A stretch of DNA of 64,000 nt from Pseudomonas sp. SJZ074 (GTDB lineage: Bacteria > Pseudomonadota > Gammaproteobacteria > Pseudomonadales > Pseudomonadaceae), in NCBI RefSeq assembly GCF_007828215.1, contig NZ_VIUE01000016.1:1-64000 (forward strand), given 5' to 3'. Numbering within the stretch: the stretch's first letter is position 1; the number at the start of each line of letters is the position of its first letter. The translations under genes and the position numbers were made by a program. Shown here piece after piece: positions 42,745 to 51,026 of this stretch. The notes under the pieces are model-generated. The model did no database searches, was not told where the DNA came from, and saw nothing but the letters and a program-made list of their open reading frames with translations.

Positions 42745-44367
42745 ATGCGACCTTTGCATTTCACCAGCCTGTCCTTCGCCGTCGTGCTTTGCACGGCCTG
42801 TTCCAGTCAATCGCCGGCAACATGGAGTTACGCCGATGCCCAGGACCGGGCCAACTCGCCGCCTGACCAGGCCTACCCGGAGCTGTTCGAAGCCGTGCAG
42901 CGCGGCCAGCTATTTACCGACCAGAAACACTTCGTCGACGCGCTGCCCAACCGCGACCCGGCGCGGATCCGTGCCGATTACCTGGCCCGTCGCGACAGCG
43001 CCGGCTTCGATCTCAAGGCTTTCGTGAAGGACAATTTCACCGAATCCGGCCAAGCCGAAAGCCCGGCTCCCAAACCCGGCGCGCCGATCCGGGAGCACAT
43101 CGACAATCTCTGGCCGGTGCTGAGCCGAACCTACAGGGAAGTGCCTCAGTACAGCAGCCTGTTGCCCTTGCCCCAACCCTATGTGGTGCCGGGCGGGCGT
43201 TTTCGCGAGATGTATTACTGGGACTCCTATTTCACCATGCTCGGCCTGGAGCAAAGCGGCGACAAGGCCCAGGTGCGGCAGATGGTCGACAACTTCGCCT
43301 ACATAATCGACACCTACGGCCATATCCCCAATGGCAACCGCACGTACTACTTGAGCCGGTCGCAGCCGCCATTCTTTGCCTACATGGTGGAGTTGCAGGC
43401 GCACATCGAGGGTGACCAGGCCTACAGTCGATACCTGCCACAACTGCAAAAGGAATACGCCTACTGGATGGCCGGCGCGCAGACGCTCAAGCCCGGCGCG
43501 GCGACCCAGCATGTGGTCAAGCTGGCCGATGGTAGTGTGCTCAATCGCTACTGGGATGCCAGCCCGACGCCGCGGCAGGAGTCGTGGTTGCAAGACGTCA
43601 AGACCGCCGGGCAGATGGACAGGCCGAAGCAGGAGGTCTGGCGTGACCTGCGTGCCGGGGCAGAAAGTGGCTGGGATTTCAGCTCCCGCTGGCTGGGCGA
43701 CAGTAAGGACCTGACGACAATACGTACCACCTCCGTCGTGCCGGTGGACCTTAACAGCCTGATGTATCACTTGGAACGTACCATCGCCAAAGGCTGCGAG
43801 ACCGTCCAGAACCTGCCTTGCGTCCAGAACTATGGCCAGCGCGCCGACCAGCGTCAGCGTGCCATCGAACAACATATGTGGAAGGCCGATGGCGGTTACT
43901 ACGTGGACTACGATTGGCAGCTGAATCAGCAACGCCCCAACCTGACCGCTGCGACATTGTTTCCGCTATACACCGGTTTGGCCTCGGCCGAGCGCGCAGG
44001 TCGTACTGCCGATGCGGTACGTTCAGGCTTGCTGCGTCCGGGAGGTATCGCGACCACTCAGGTCAGCAACGGTCAGCAGTGGGATGAGCCCAATGGCTGG
44101 GCGCCGCTGCAATGGGTGGCGGTGGAAGGCTTGAGCCGTTATGGGCAAGCCGCGCTGGCGGAGCAGATTGGTACACGCTTTTTGCAGCAGGTGCAGAACC
44201 TCTATCGCGACGAGGACAAACTGGTGGAGAAATACGATGTGTCCGGCGCGGGGCAGGGCGGCGGCGGGGGCGAGTATGAGTTGCAGGATGGCTTCGGCTG
44301 GACCAATGGTGTCACGCTGAAGTTGTTGGAGAAATATGGCGTAAGCGCCGAATCCGGCAGCCATTGA
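42745..44367 (+). CDS. treA: Periplasmic trehalase (GH37)
   Basis: The 540-residue enzyme hydrolyses trehalose to two glucose molecules (EC 3.2.1.28). Both family signatures are present: PGGRFREMYYWDSYF at about 149 and QWDEPNGWAP at about 445, the latter with the catalytic region. An N-terminal hydrophobic segment followed by VLCTACSSQ indicates secretion; the cysteine could be lipidated but the box is not canonical. An AGGGAG lies upstream of the ATG. It may let the cell use environmental trehalose or salvage its own osmoprotectant. It is followed by a DUF488 gene after 25 nt. Confidence 0.94.
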   Translation: MRPLHFTSLSFAVVLCTACSSQSPATWSYADAQDRANSPPDQAYPELFEAVQRGQLFTDQKHFVDALPNRDPARIRADYLARRDSAGFDLKAFVKDNFTESGQAESPAPKPGAPIREHIDNLWPVLSRTYREVPQYSSLLPLPQPYVVPGGRFREMYYWDSYFTMLGLEQSGDKAQVRQMVDNFAYIIDTYGHIPNGNRTYYLSRSQPPFFAYMVELQAHIEGDQAYSRYLPQLQKEYAYWMAGAQTLKPGAATQHVVKLADGSVLNRYWDASPTPRQESWLQDVKTAGQMDRPKQEVWRDLRAGAESGWDFSSRWLGDSKDLTTIRTTSVVPVDLNSLMYHLERTIAKGCETVQNLPCVQNYGQRADQRQRAIEQHMWKADGGYYVDYDWQLNQQRPNLTAATLFPLYTGLASAERAGRTADAVRSGLLRPGGIATTQVSNGQQWDEPNGWAPLQWVAVEGLSRYGQAALAEQIGTRFLQQVQNLYRDEDKLVEKYDVSGAGQGGGGGEYELQDGFGWTNGVTLKLLEKYGVSAESGSH

Positions 44368-44392
44368 CCGTGAAGTTTCGAGGGGCTTGGTC

Positions 44393-44956
44393 ATGAACAA
44401 TGTTTATACGATAGGTCATTCGACCAGGACCCTTGAACAGTTCGTGGACACCATCGCAAGCTTCGGTATCGACACTGTGGTCGACGTGCGAACGGTTCCG
44501 CGATCCCGGACGAATCCCCAGTACAACCTGGATAGCTTGCCTGGAGAATTGGCCCGGCTTGGGATCAACCATGAGCAGATCGTGGAGCTGGGCGGGCTGC
44601 GAAAGAAGTCGAGCACCGTCCCGGAAGAGGCCAACGCGTTCTGGACCAATCGCAGTTTCCACAATTATGCCGACTATGCGCTCTCAGAGGCGTTCGAGGC
44701 CGGTCTGAACCGGCTGCTGGCGCTCGGTGAAAAGCAGCGGTGCGTCATCATGTGTGCGGAAGCGGTCTGGTGGCGCTGCCATCGCAGGATCATCGCCGAT
44801 TATCTGTTGCTTCGCGACGTCGAGGTCATCCACATCATGGACAAAGATAAATCGAGCAAGGCGATATTGAACTCCGCCGCCAAGGCGCACGGTCTCAAGC
44901 TGACTTACCCGGCGTCGGACCTGCAGGGTGGTGGGCCAAGTTCCACCACCCTTTAG
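44393..44956 (+). CDS. DUF488-domain protein
   Basis: The 187-residue cytoplasmic protein begins NNVYTIGHSTRTLEQFVDTI and contains VVDVRTVPRSRTNPQYN, ELGGLR and VIMCAEAVWWRCHRRIIADY, the hallmarks of DUF488. These include the conserved Arg-containing start and the Cys-Ala-Glu/Cys-His region near the end. Biochemical function is not established. The start is set at the ATG 44393 after GAGGGG; two further codons upstream exist only from a TTG. It follows trehalase closely and may be co-transcribed. Confidence 0.88.
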   Translation: MNNVYTIGHSTRTLEQFVDTIASFGIDTVVDVRTVPRSRTNPQYNLDSLPGELARLGINHEQIVELGGLRKKSSTVPEEANAFWTNRSFHNYADYALSEAFEAGLNRLLALGEKQRCVIMCAEAVWWRCHRRIIADYLLLRDVEVIHIMDKDKSSKAILNSAAKAHGLKLTYPASDLQGGGPSSTTL

Positions 44957-44958
44957 CT

Positions 44959-46668
44959 TCAGCGAGTCGACAAGGGTGGCGTGCGCGCTGGTACCCGGCG
45001 CTTCGACCCGGTCGCTTCGAAGGCCGAAGCCAGGCGCAGCAGGTTCGAGTCGTCATAGGCGCGACCGGCAAACGTCAGCCCGACAGGCATGCCGATGTCC
45101 GCCATGACGCCCATCGGCACGGTGACGGTAGGCACGCCCAGGTGGCGGATGGCGAGGTTGCCGTTGGCGACCCAGACGCCGTTGCTCCAGGCGATATCCG
45201 CAGAGGCCGGGTTGACGTCGGCGTCCGCCGGCCCGACATCGGCGACGGTGGGGAAGATCACCGCATCGAGTCCAAGCCGTTTCATCCAGTCTTCCAGGTC
45301 GATCTGACGGGTCTTCTCCAACCCCCGCAGGCCGTCCGGCAACGTCGGGATCTGGTCCCAGGGCGTGATGCCGCGCTCGGCCATTTTCACGTATTCGTCC
45401 ATGCCGGCGGCCAGATCGTCCTCGCGGTTGGGCAGGGTGCCTGGGTCGTGGGGGAAGATCAGCGGGCCGTTCACGTCGGCCAGGCGATTGAGTTTCGGAT
45501 CGCCATTGGCCCGCAGGAAATCATCGAACGCCCAGGCCGACAGGTCCCACAGTTCGTGGTGGAGGAATTCCTTGGAAACCAGGCCACGGGTAAACACCGT
45601 CGGTGCGCCGGGGCGGTCGCCCTCGCAATTGGACACCAGCGGGAAATTCACTTCGATCACCTCGGCGCCGCAAGCTTCGAGAGCCTGGCGTGCTTCTTCC
45701 CAAAGAGCGATCACCGAAGGCCGGGTGATGATGCGTTGCCCGGTCGGGCCACCGATGCCCGGGGCTTCGGCTGTGCCGGCGTCGGGATCGGCATTGATGT
45801 ACATGCGCGGAACCCCGAAGCGGATACCTGCCAACGCTTCGGAAGAGGCGGCGAGCGCGGGGTAGGAGGCAGGCCGCACGGCGTCGACGCTCGGAATGGG
45901 CACCCAGGGTTGCAAGCGCCACAGGTCGCCCCGGGCGTCCGGGTCCTGCGCGACCACCACATCCAGCACTTCCAGCAGATCGGCCATGGTCCGGGCGTAT
46001 GGCACCACCACGTCCATCGTTGGCGTCAGCGGCCAGTTGCCGCGCACTGAAATCACGCCACGTGACGGTGTGTAGGCGCACAAGCCATTGTTCGAGGCCG
46101 GGCCGCGCCCGCTGGACCAGGTTTCCTCGGCCAGGCCGAATGCGGCGAAACTGGCCGCCGTTGCCGTGCCGGCGCCGTTGGAAGAGCCGGAGGCAAAGGG
46201 TGCGGTGAGATAGTCGCCGTTGTACGGGCTCTCGGCGCGGCCGTATACGCCGCGCTGCATGCCGCCGTTGGCCATGGGCGGCATGTTGGTCTTGCCCAGG
46301 CAAATCGCTCCGGCACCGCGCAGCCGCTCGATGGTGAAGGCATCGCGGTAGGCAATCAGATCCTTGAAGGCCGGGCTTCCCGAGGCGGCGGTGAGGCCTT
46401 TCACCAGGTAGCTGTCCTTGGCGGTGTAGGGGATGCCATCGAGCGGACCCAGTGTCTTGCCCTGGGCCCGGCGGGCATCGGATGCCCGCGCTTCGTTCAA
46501 CGCCTCCGGGTTTCGCACCACCACCGCGTTCAGGGCGGTGGGCGTGTCCGGCCCATCGTAGGCTTCGATCCTGGCCAGGTAGGCCTGGACCAGCTCCACG
46601 GCTGTGGCCTGTCCGGACTCGAGCGCGGCGCGCAATTGGGCAATGGAAACTTCAGTGATTTCGATCAT
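44959..46668 (-). CDS. Amidase-signature family hydrolase
   Basis: The 569-residue enzyme of the Ser-cisSer-Lys amidase family has the lysine in GIPYTAKDSYLVKG and the glycine/serine-rich signature ASGSSNGAGTATAASFAAFG, with the nucleophile region EETWSSGRGPASNNG following. Substrate cannot be deduced; indole acetamide, aryl and peptide amides are all used in the family. The start is taken at the ATG 46668, which begins the conserved MIEITEVSIAQLRAAL; a GTG 14 codons upstream is possible. It is convergent with DUF488 (2 nt between stops) and divergent from gap-arsJ. Confidence 0.85.
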   Translation of the reverse strand: MIEITEVSIAQLRAALESGQATAVELVQAYLARIEAYDGPDTPTALNAVVVRNPEALNEARASDARRAQGKTLGPLDGIPYTAKDSYLVKGLTAASGSPAFKDLIAYRDAFTIERLRGAGAICLGKTNMPPMANGGMQRGVYGRAESPYNGDYLTAPFASGSSNGAGTATAASFAAFGLAEETWSSGRGPASNNGLCAYTPSRGVISVRGNWPLTPTMDVVVPYARTMADLLEVLDVVVAQDPDARGDLWRLQPWVPIPSVDAVRPASYPALAASSEALAGIRFGVPRMYINADPDAGTAEAPGIGGPTGQRIITRPSVIALWEEARQALEACGAEVIEVNFPLVSNCEGDRPGAPTVFTRGLVSKEFLHHELWDLSAWAFDDFLRANGDPKLNRLADVNGPLIFPHDPGTLPNREDDLAAGMDEYVKMAERGITPWDQIPTLPDGLRGLEKTRQIDLEDWMKRLGLDAVIFPTVADVGPADADVNPASADIAWSNGVWVANGNLAIRHLGVPTVTVPMGVMADIGMPVGLTFAGRAYDDSNLLRLASAFEATGSKRRVPARTPPLSTR

Positions 46669-46759
46669 GCTTGTTATCGCTGCGGATGACGAGAGATGGA
46701 GGTTGGACACCCCGGGCCTCTCAAAGTGGGTTCACATTCGATTGCCGTGCACTTTACCA

Positions 46760-46850
46760 CCGCCATCGCGAGCAGGCTCGCTCCAACATTGGACCGGCGG
46801 TGGATGCATTACTCTCGTGCGACACAGGGCCCTGTGGGAGCGAGCCTGTT
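46760..46850. repeat. REP pair between the amidase and gap
   Basis: CCATCGCGAGCAGGCTCGCT at 46763-46782 and, in inverse orientation, GTGGGAGCGAGCCTG near 46834-46848 form a diverged REPIN-like pair in the divergent intergenic region. Confidence 0.7.
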
Positions 46851-46885
46851 ACCGGCGCGGGGGCTTCCTATTACATACGGGAAAA

Positions 46886-46909
46886 CATATATTCGCTTTT
46901 TCGCATATG
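46886..46909. promoter_or_regulatory. Candidate ArsR operator in front of gap
   Basis: CATAT and ATATG are symmetric 5-bp arms around a 14-nt centre. On the minus strand the site reads CATATGCGAAAAAGCG followed by AATATATG. The first half resembles the E. coli chromosomal ars operator (CATATGCGTTTTTG). It covers an upstream ATG at 46907, 13 nt before the chosen gap start. No arsR gene is in the window. Confidence 0.5.
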
Positions 46910-46921
46910 AGTTCAGACAAC

Positions 46922-47932
46922 ATGACGATCAAAGTGGGCATCAATGGTTTTGGCCGGATCGGTCGTCTCGCGATGCGGGCTGCCTGGCATTGGCCCGAAT
47001 TCGAGTTTGTACAGGTCAACGACCCGGCCGGTGATGCGGCCACCCATGCGCATCTGTTGAACTTCGACTCCGTGCACGGCCGCTGGAACCATCAGGCCGA
47101 CGCAGACGGCGACGACATCGTCATCGAGGCCAAGCGGATCAAGGTGACGGCCAACAAGACCATTGTCGAAACCGACTGGTCCGCCTGCGATCTGGTGATC
47201 GAGGCCAGCGGCAAGATGAAGAGCGTCGCCGTGCTTCAGGCATACCTCGACCAAGGCGTGAAACGTGTGGTGGTGAGCGCGCCGGTAAAGGAAAAGGGCG
47301 CGCTGAACATCGTCATGGGGGTCAATCACCACCTGTTCAAACCCGCCGAGCACCCCATTGTCACCGCCGCGTCCTGCACCACCAACTGCCTGGCCCCGGT
47401 GGTCAAGGTCATCCACGAAAAACTCGGCGTCCGCCACGGCTCGATCACCACCATCCATGACCTGACCAACACCCAGAGCTTGCTCGATCAACCTCACAAG
47501 GATCTGCGCCGTGCCCGCGCTTGCGGTATGAGCCTGATCCCCACCAGCACCGGCTCGGCCACCGCCATCGCGGAAATCTTCCCCGAGTTGCGTGGGCGCC
47601 TGAACGGCCACGCCGTGCGGGTGCCGCTGGCCAATGCGTCGCTGACCGATTGTGTCTTCGAAGTCGAGCGAGCCACCACTGTCGAAGAAGTGAATCAATG
47701 GCTCAAGGACGCCGCCGAGAACGAATTGAAAGGCATCCTCGGTTTCGAAGAGCGCCCCCTGGTGTCCATCGACTACCGGACCGACCCAAGGTCATCCATC
47801 ATCGATGCGTTGTCGACCCTGGTCGTCAACGGTACCCAGGTCAAGCTCTATGCCTGGTACGACAATGAGTGGGGCTATGCCAACCGCACCGTCGAGCTGG
47901 CGCGGATGGTCGGTCTGGCCGGGCATCCATGA
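46922..47932 (+). CDS. gap: ArsJ-associated glyceraldehyde-3-phosphate dehydrogenase
   Basis: The 336-residue GAPDH begins TIKVGINGFGRIGRLAMRAA (Rossmann NAD site). It has the catalytic cysteine in ASCTTNCLAP (about 152) and the C-terminal WYDNEWGYANRTVELA. In ars clusters this enzyme makes 1-arsono-3-phosphoglycerate from arsenate and glyceraldehyde-3-phosphate. The stop overlaps the arsJ start (ATGA), and this pairing supports the arsenic role over glycolysis. The ATG at 46922 matches the family start; an ATG at 46907 is possible but lies in the ArsR-like site. No clear ribosome site is visible. Confidence 0.9.
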   Translation: MTIKVGINGFGRIGRLAMRAAWHWPEFEFVQVNDPAGDAATHAHLLNFDSVHGRWNHQADADGDDIVIEAKRIKVTANKTIVETDWSACDLVIEASGKMKSVAVLQAYLDQGVKRVVVSAPVKEKGALNIVMGVNHHLFKPAEHPIVTAASCTTNCLAPVVKVIHEKLGVRHGSITTIHDLTNTQSLLDQPHKDLRRARACGMSLIPTSTGSATAIAEIFPELRGRLNGHAVRVPLANASLTDCVFEVERATTVEEVNQWLKDAAENELKGILGFEERPLVSIDYRTDPRSSIIDALSTLVVNGTQVKLYAWYDNEWGYANRTVELARMVGLAGHP

Positions 47933-49146
47933 GGACATTGGCGGCCCTTGCGCCAGAAGTGCGGCAATACCTGCTCGTCACGGGTAACTACTGGGCGTTC
48001 ACCCTCACCGACGGTGCCTTGCGCATGTTGGTGGTGCTGCACTTTCACGCGTTGGGCTACAGCCCGCTGCAGATCGCCGCGTTGTTCCTGTTCTACGAAC
48101 TGTTCGGCGTCATCACCAACCTGGTGGGTGGCTATCTGGGGGCCCGGCTCGGTTTGAACCGCACCATGAACATCGGCCTGGGGATGCAGGTCGTAGCCTT
48201 GCTCATGTTGACGGTGCCGGCCGTGTGGCTGAGCGTTCCCTGGGTCATGGCGGCCCAGGCCCTGTCCGGGATCGCCAAGGACCTGAACAAGATGAGTGCC
48301 AAAAGCACCCTCAAGCTTCTGGTCCCCGACGGTCAACAGGGCACGCTCTATCGGTGGGTGGCGATGCTCACCGGCTCGAAAAATGCCCTCAAGGGCTTAG
48401 GATTTTTCCTCGGCGGCGCCTTGTTGGCGACGCTGGGATTCAGGGGCGCGCTGCTGACAATGGCGAGTGCGTTGGGGCTGATCTGGATCGGCAGTCTGAT
48501 CCTGCTGAAGAGGGACCTGGGCAAGGCGAAAGCCAAGCCCAGGTTCCGCGACTTGCTGTCCAAGAGTCGGGCGATCAACCTTCTGTCGGCGGCACGGCTG
48601 TTCCTGTTCGGCGCCCGTGACGTCTGGTTCGTGGTGGCCTTGCCGGTGTACCTGAGCAGCGCCTTCGGCTGGGACTTCTGGAAGGTCGGCGGTTTCCTCG
48701 CCGCCTGGGTGATCGGCTACGGCCTCGTGCAGTCATGCGCGCCCTACATCACCGGCAAAAAACGTGGGCATGTACCGGACGGCCGCGGCGCGTTCCTCTG
48801 GGCGCTGGCACTGGCGGGGCTGCCAATGGCTATTGCGCTGGGCCTGGGCACCGGGCTGTCGCACCAGATGGTGCTGCTCGGCGGACTGGCGGTGTTCGGT
48901 GGGTTGTTCGCGGTGAATTCGTCCTTGCACAGCTACCTGATCGTGTCCTATGCCAAGGAGGACGGTGTGTCGCTGGACGTGGGCTTTTACTACATGTCCA
49001 ACGCCATGGGCCGGTTGATCGGCACGCTGCTTTCCGGTTGGGTCTATCAGGTTCAGGGGCTGGAAGCATGCCTATGGATTTCCAGCGGCTTTGTCTTGCT
49101 CGCCGCAGTGATCTCCAGGGCATTGCCCCGTCACGCGGGTCATTGA
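47929..49146 (+). CDS. arsJ: Organoarsenical efflux permease ArsJ
   Basis: The 405-residue MFS protein has about 11-12 hydrophobic segments. Its sequence is typical of ArsJ: YLLVTGNYWAFTLTDGALRM at the start, GIAKDLNKMSAKSTLKLLVP, and DVWFVVALPVYLSSAFGWDF. ArsJ exports 1-arsono-3-phosphoglycerate made by the GAPDH encoded just upstream; the extruded ester then falls apart to arsenate, giving arsenate resistance without arsenite. The 4-nt overlap with gap couples the two. Other ars genes (arsR, arsC, arsB/acr3) are absent from the neighbourhood. Confidence 0.92.
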   Translation: MRTLAALAPEVRQYLLVTGNYWAFTLTDGALRMLVVLHFHALGYSPLQIAALFLFYELFGVITNLVGGYLGARLGLNRTMNIGLGMQVVALLMLTVPAVWLSVPWVMAAQALSGIAKDLNKMSAKSTLKLLVPDGQQGTLYRWVAMLTGSKNALKGLGFFLGGALLATLGFRGALLTMASALGLIWIGSLILLKRDLGKAKAKPRFRDLLSKSRAINLLSAARLFLFGARDVWFVVALPVYLSSAFGWDFWKVGGFLAAWVIGYGLVQSCAPYITGKKRGHVPDGRGAFLWALALAGLPMAIALGLGTGLSHQMVLLGGLAVFGGLFAVNSSLHSYLIVSYAKEDGVSLDVGFYYMSNAMGRLIGTLLSGWVYQVQGLEACLWISSGFVLLAAVISRALPRHAGH

Positions 49147-49566
49147 TCAAAGGTGCGATCGGTTTTCCAGCACAGAAAACACCGCCATGCCCGCCAGCAT
49201 GGCCAAGGTGAAGACAACGACCTGCCAATGTCCGGTCAGCAGGGTAGTCACGGCGGGGCCCGGGCAGATGCCCGCGATGCCCCAGCCGACGCCGAACACC
49301 AGGCTGCCGCCGATCAGGCGCCGGTCGAGTTCGCGCTTGACCGGTAACTGCATCATGGCTCCCAGCAGCGAGCGCGATTGCCGGCTCGCCCAGGCCAGCG
49401 GTCCGATGGCAACGCCAATCGCCCCGATCATCACCAAGGCCAGTGACGGGTCCCAGGCGCCGCTCAAATCGAGGAAAGCCAACACCTTGGTCGGGTTGGT
49501 CATGCCCGCCAGCAGCAAGCCGATGCCAAACAGCAGACCGGCCATGAACGCAGTCAGTTTGCGCAT
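49147..49566 (-). CDS. YeeE/YedE-type membrane protein, short subunit (PmpB-like)
   Basis: The 139-residue membrane protein has about four hydrophobic segments. It carries LLFGIGLLLAGMTNPTKVLA and GVGWGIAGICPGPAVTTLLT with a conserved Cys, as in the half-size YeeE/YedE (PmpA/PmpB) proteins thought to move sulfur compounds such as thiosulfate. The ATG at 49566 begins the conserved sequence and lies 2 nt after the stop of the partner gene. Both halves are needed for one transporter. It is convergent with arsJ, with the stop codons adjacent. Confidence 0.85.
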   Translation of the reverse strand: MRKLTAFMAGLLFGIGLLLAGMTNPTKVLAFLDLSGAWDPSLALVMIGAIGVAIGPLAWASRQSRSLLGAMMQLPVKRELDRRLIGGSLVFGVGWGIAGICPGPAVTTLLTGHWQVVVFTLAMLAGMAVFSVLENRSHL

Positions 49567-49568
49567 GT

Positions 49569-50003
49569 TCAAGCTCCCAACCCATGGCGCAGCACAAATA
49601 CCGTCGCGAAGCCGCAGACCATGAAACACGCCGTGGCGACCATCGAGCGCGGCGAGAGCCGTGAAATGCCGCACACGCCGTGGCCACTGGTGCAACCCGA
49701 GCCGTAGCGGGTGCCGATACCGACCAGCAAACCTGCAACAACCAGCCCGATCCCGCTGGTCTGGAATTCAATCCGTGGCACGAAGGCGAACAAACCCCAT
49801 ACAAGCGGAGCAACGAGCAACCCCAGGAGAAACAGCACCTTCTCGCTTGCACCCTCGCGGCTGCGTTGCAACAGGCCGCCAATCAACCCGCTGACCCCGG
49901 CAATGCGCCCATTGGCGACCACGAACAGGCTGGCCGCCAGGCCGATTAATGCACCGCCTGCAAGGGATGACCAAGGTGTGAAATTCAGCCAGTCGATGCT
50001 CAT
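49569..50003 (-). CDS. YeeE/YedE-type membrane protein, partner subunit (PmpA-like)
   Basis: The 144-residue membrane protein has about four hydrophobic segments and the conserved GIGTRYGSGCTSGHGVCGISR with two cysteines, typical of the first half of YeeE/YedE transporters. Start at the ATG 50003 (MSIDWLNFTPWSSLAGGALI); the open frame extends 10 codons further without a better site. It forms an operon with the gene at 49147. These pairs often accompany sulfur-trafficking or persulfide-sensing genes; none is next to it here. Confidence 0.86.
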   Translation of the reverse strand: MSIDWLNFTPWSSLAGGALIGLAASLFVVANGRIAGVSGLIGGLLQRSREGASEKVLFLLGLLVAPLVWGLFAFVPRIEFQTSGIGLVVAGLLVGIGTRYGSGCTSGHGVCGISRLSPRSMVATACFMVCGFATVFVLRHGLGA

Positions 50004-50160
50004 CAAGCTTCTCCGCTCATGGATTCCAGGCAAGCGTAGTGTACGCGAGCCTTGCCATTCGTCAGTTCTCTAGTGAACCCATTCTTGACAACCTCCTGAT
50101 CGGGACGAATACTCGGCGCATATTCATATATATGACTAGATAATAAGGTGAATAAAGTCG

Positions 50161-50892
50161 ATGAAAGCCCTTCCCAGCGATGTTCGCTTGCCGCTTTATC
50201 AACGTCTGCGAGACCAGTTGGCCGAGCAGATCGCCAATAATCGCTGGCGTCCGGGAGAAGCGATTCCCACTGAAGCGGCACTTTCGGCGGAATACCAATT
50301 GTCTACCGGTACCGTGCGCAAGGCGGTCGATGCGTTGGTAAGCGAGGGCATCCTCGAACGTCAGCAAGGGCGCGGTACTTTCATTCGCCGGCCTCAGTTC
50401 CAGTCTTCGTTGTTCCGCTTCTTCCGGTTTCAAAGCGCGTCGGGAGAACGTCGGGTTCCAGAGAGTCGCATTTTGTCCATCGAGCCGGTGGCTGCGCCAT
50501 CGGCGGTGGCGCAGGCGCTGGGATTACCCGTCGATGCGCCGGTGATCCGCATCGTTCGTGTGCGTCTGCTGGAGGTCGAGCCGGTGCTTGCCGAAGAGAT
50601 CTGGTTGCCACGTGGTCGCTTTCAACCGTTGCTCGACATCGACCTGAGCCAGAAAGGGCCGCTGCTTTATCCCATCTACGAAGAAACCTGCGGCCAGGTG
50701 GTCGCCTATGCCGAAGAAACCCTCACTGCCGAATCGGTGAATGACGTTCACGCGCGGTTGCTGCAAGTGCCGGTCAACAGCCCGGTCGTGGTGATCGAGC
50801 GTCTGGCGCGGGACTACGCCGGCAACCCGCTGGAGTGGCGACGCTCTCGCGGGCATGCCGAGCATTTCCGCTACAGCGTGGAAATCCGTTGA
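50161..50892 (+). CDS. GntR/HutC-family transcriptional regulator
   Basis: The 243-residue repressor has an N-terminal winged helix of the GntR type (LPLYQRLRDQLAEQIANNRW, IPTEAALSAEYQLSTGTVRK, QGRGTFIRRP; about 8-75) and a C-terminal UTRA effector domain (about 95-240). It is followed in the same orientation by an MFS transporter and an amidohydrolase, which it presumably controls in response to their substrate. The region before it, CATATATATGACTAG and a following ATAATAAGG, is AT-rich and probably holds promoter and operator. Confidence 0.9.
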   Translation: MKALPSDVRLPLYQRLRDQLAEQIANNRWRPGEAIPTEAALSAEYQLSTGTVRKAVDALVSEGILERQQGRGTFIRRPQFQSSLFRFFRFQSASGERRVPESRILSIEPVAAPSAVAQALGLPVDAPVIRIVRVRLLEVEPVLAEEIWLPRGRFQPLLDIDLSQKGPLLYPIYEETCGQVVAYAEETLTAESVNDVHARLLQVPVNSPVVVIERLARDYAGNPLEWRRSRGHAEHFRYSVEIR

Positions 50893-51026
50893 CCCTGCCG
50901 GATTAGCGGGGCACCCGGCGGCGCGTCGTTCGCCGCAGCTTTTACCGTTGTGTTTGCCATTACTGGCCCTGTAGCGGCGCGGTTCGCTCTCGGCTGCCTT
51001 TCGTTCTGCTTATAAGGATAAAAATC

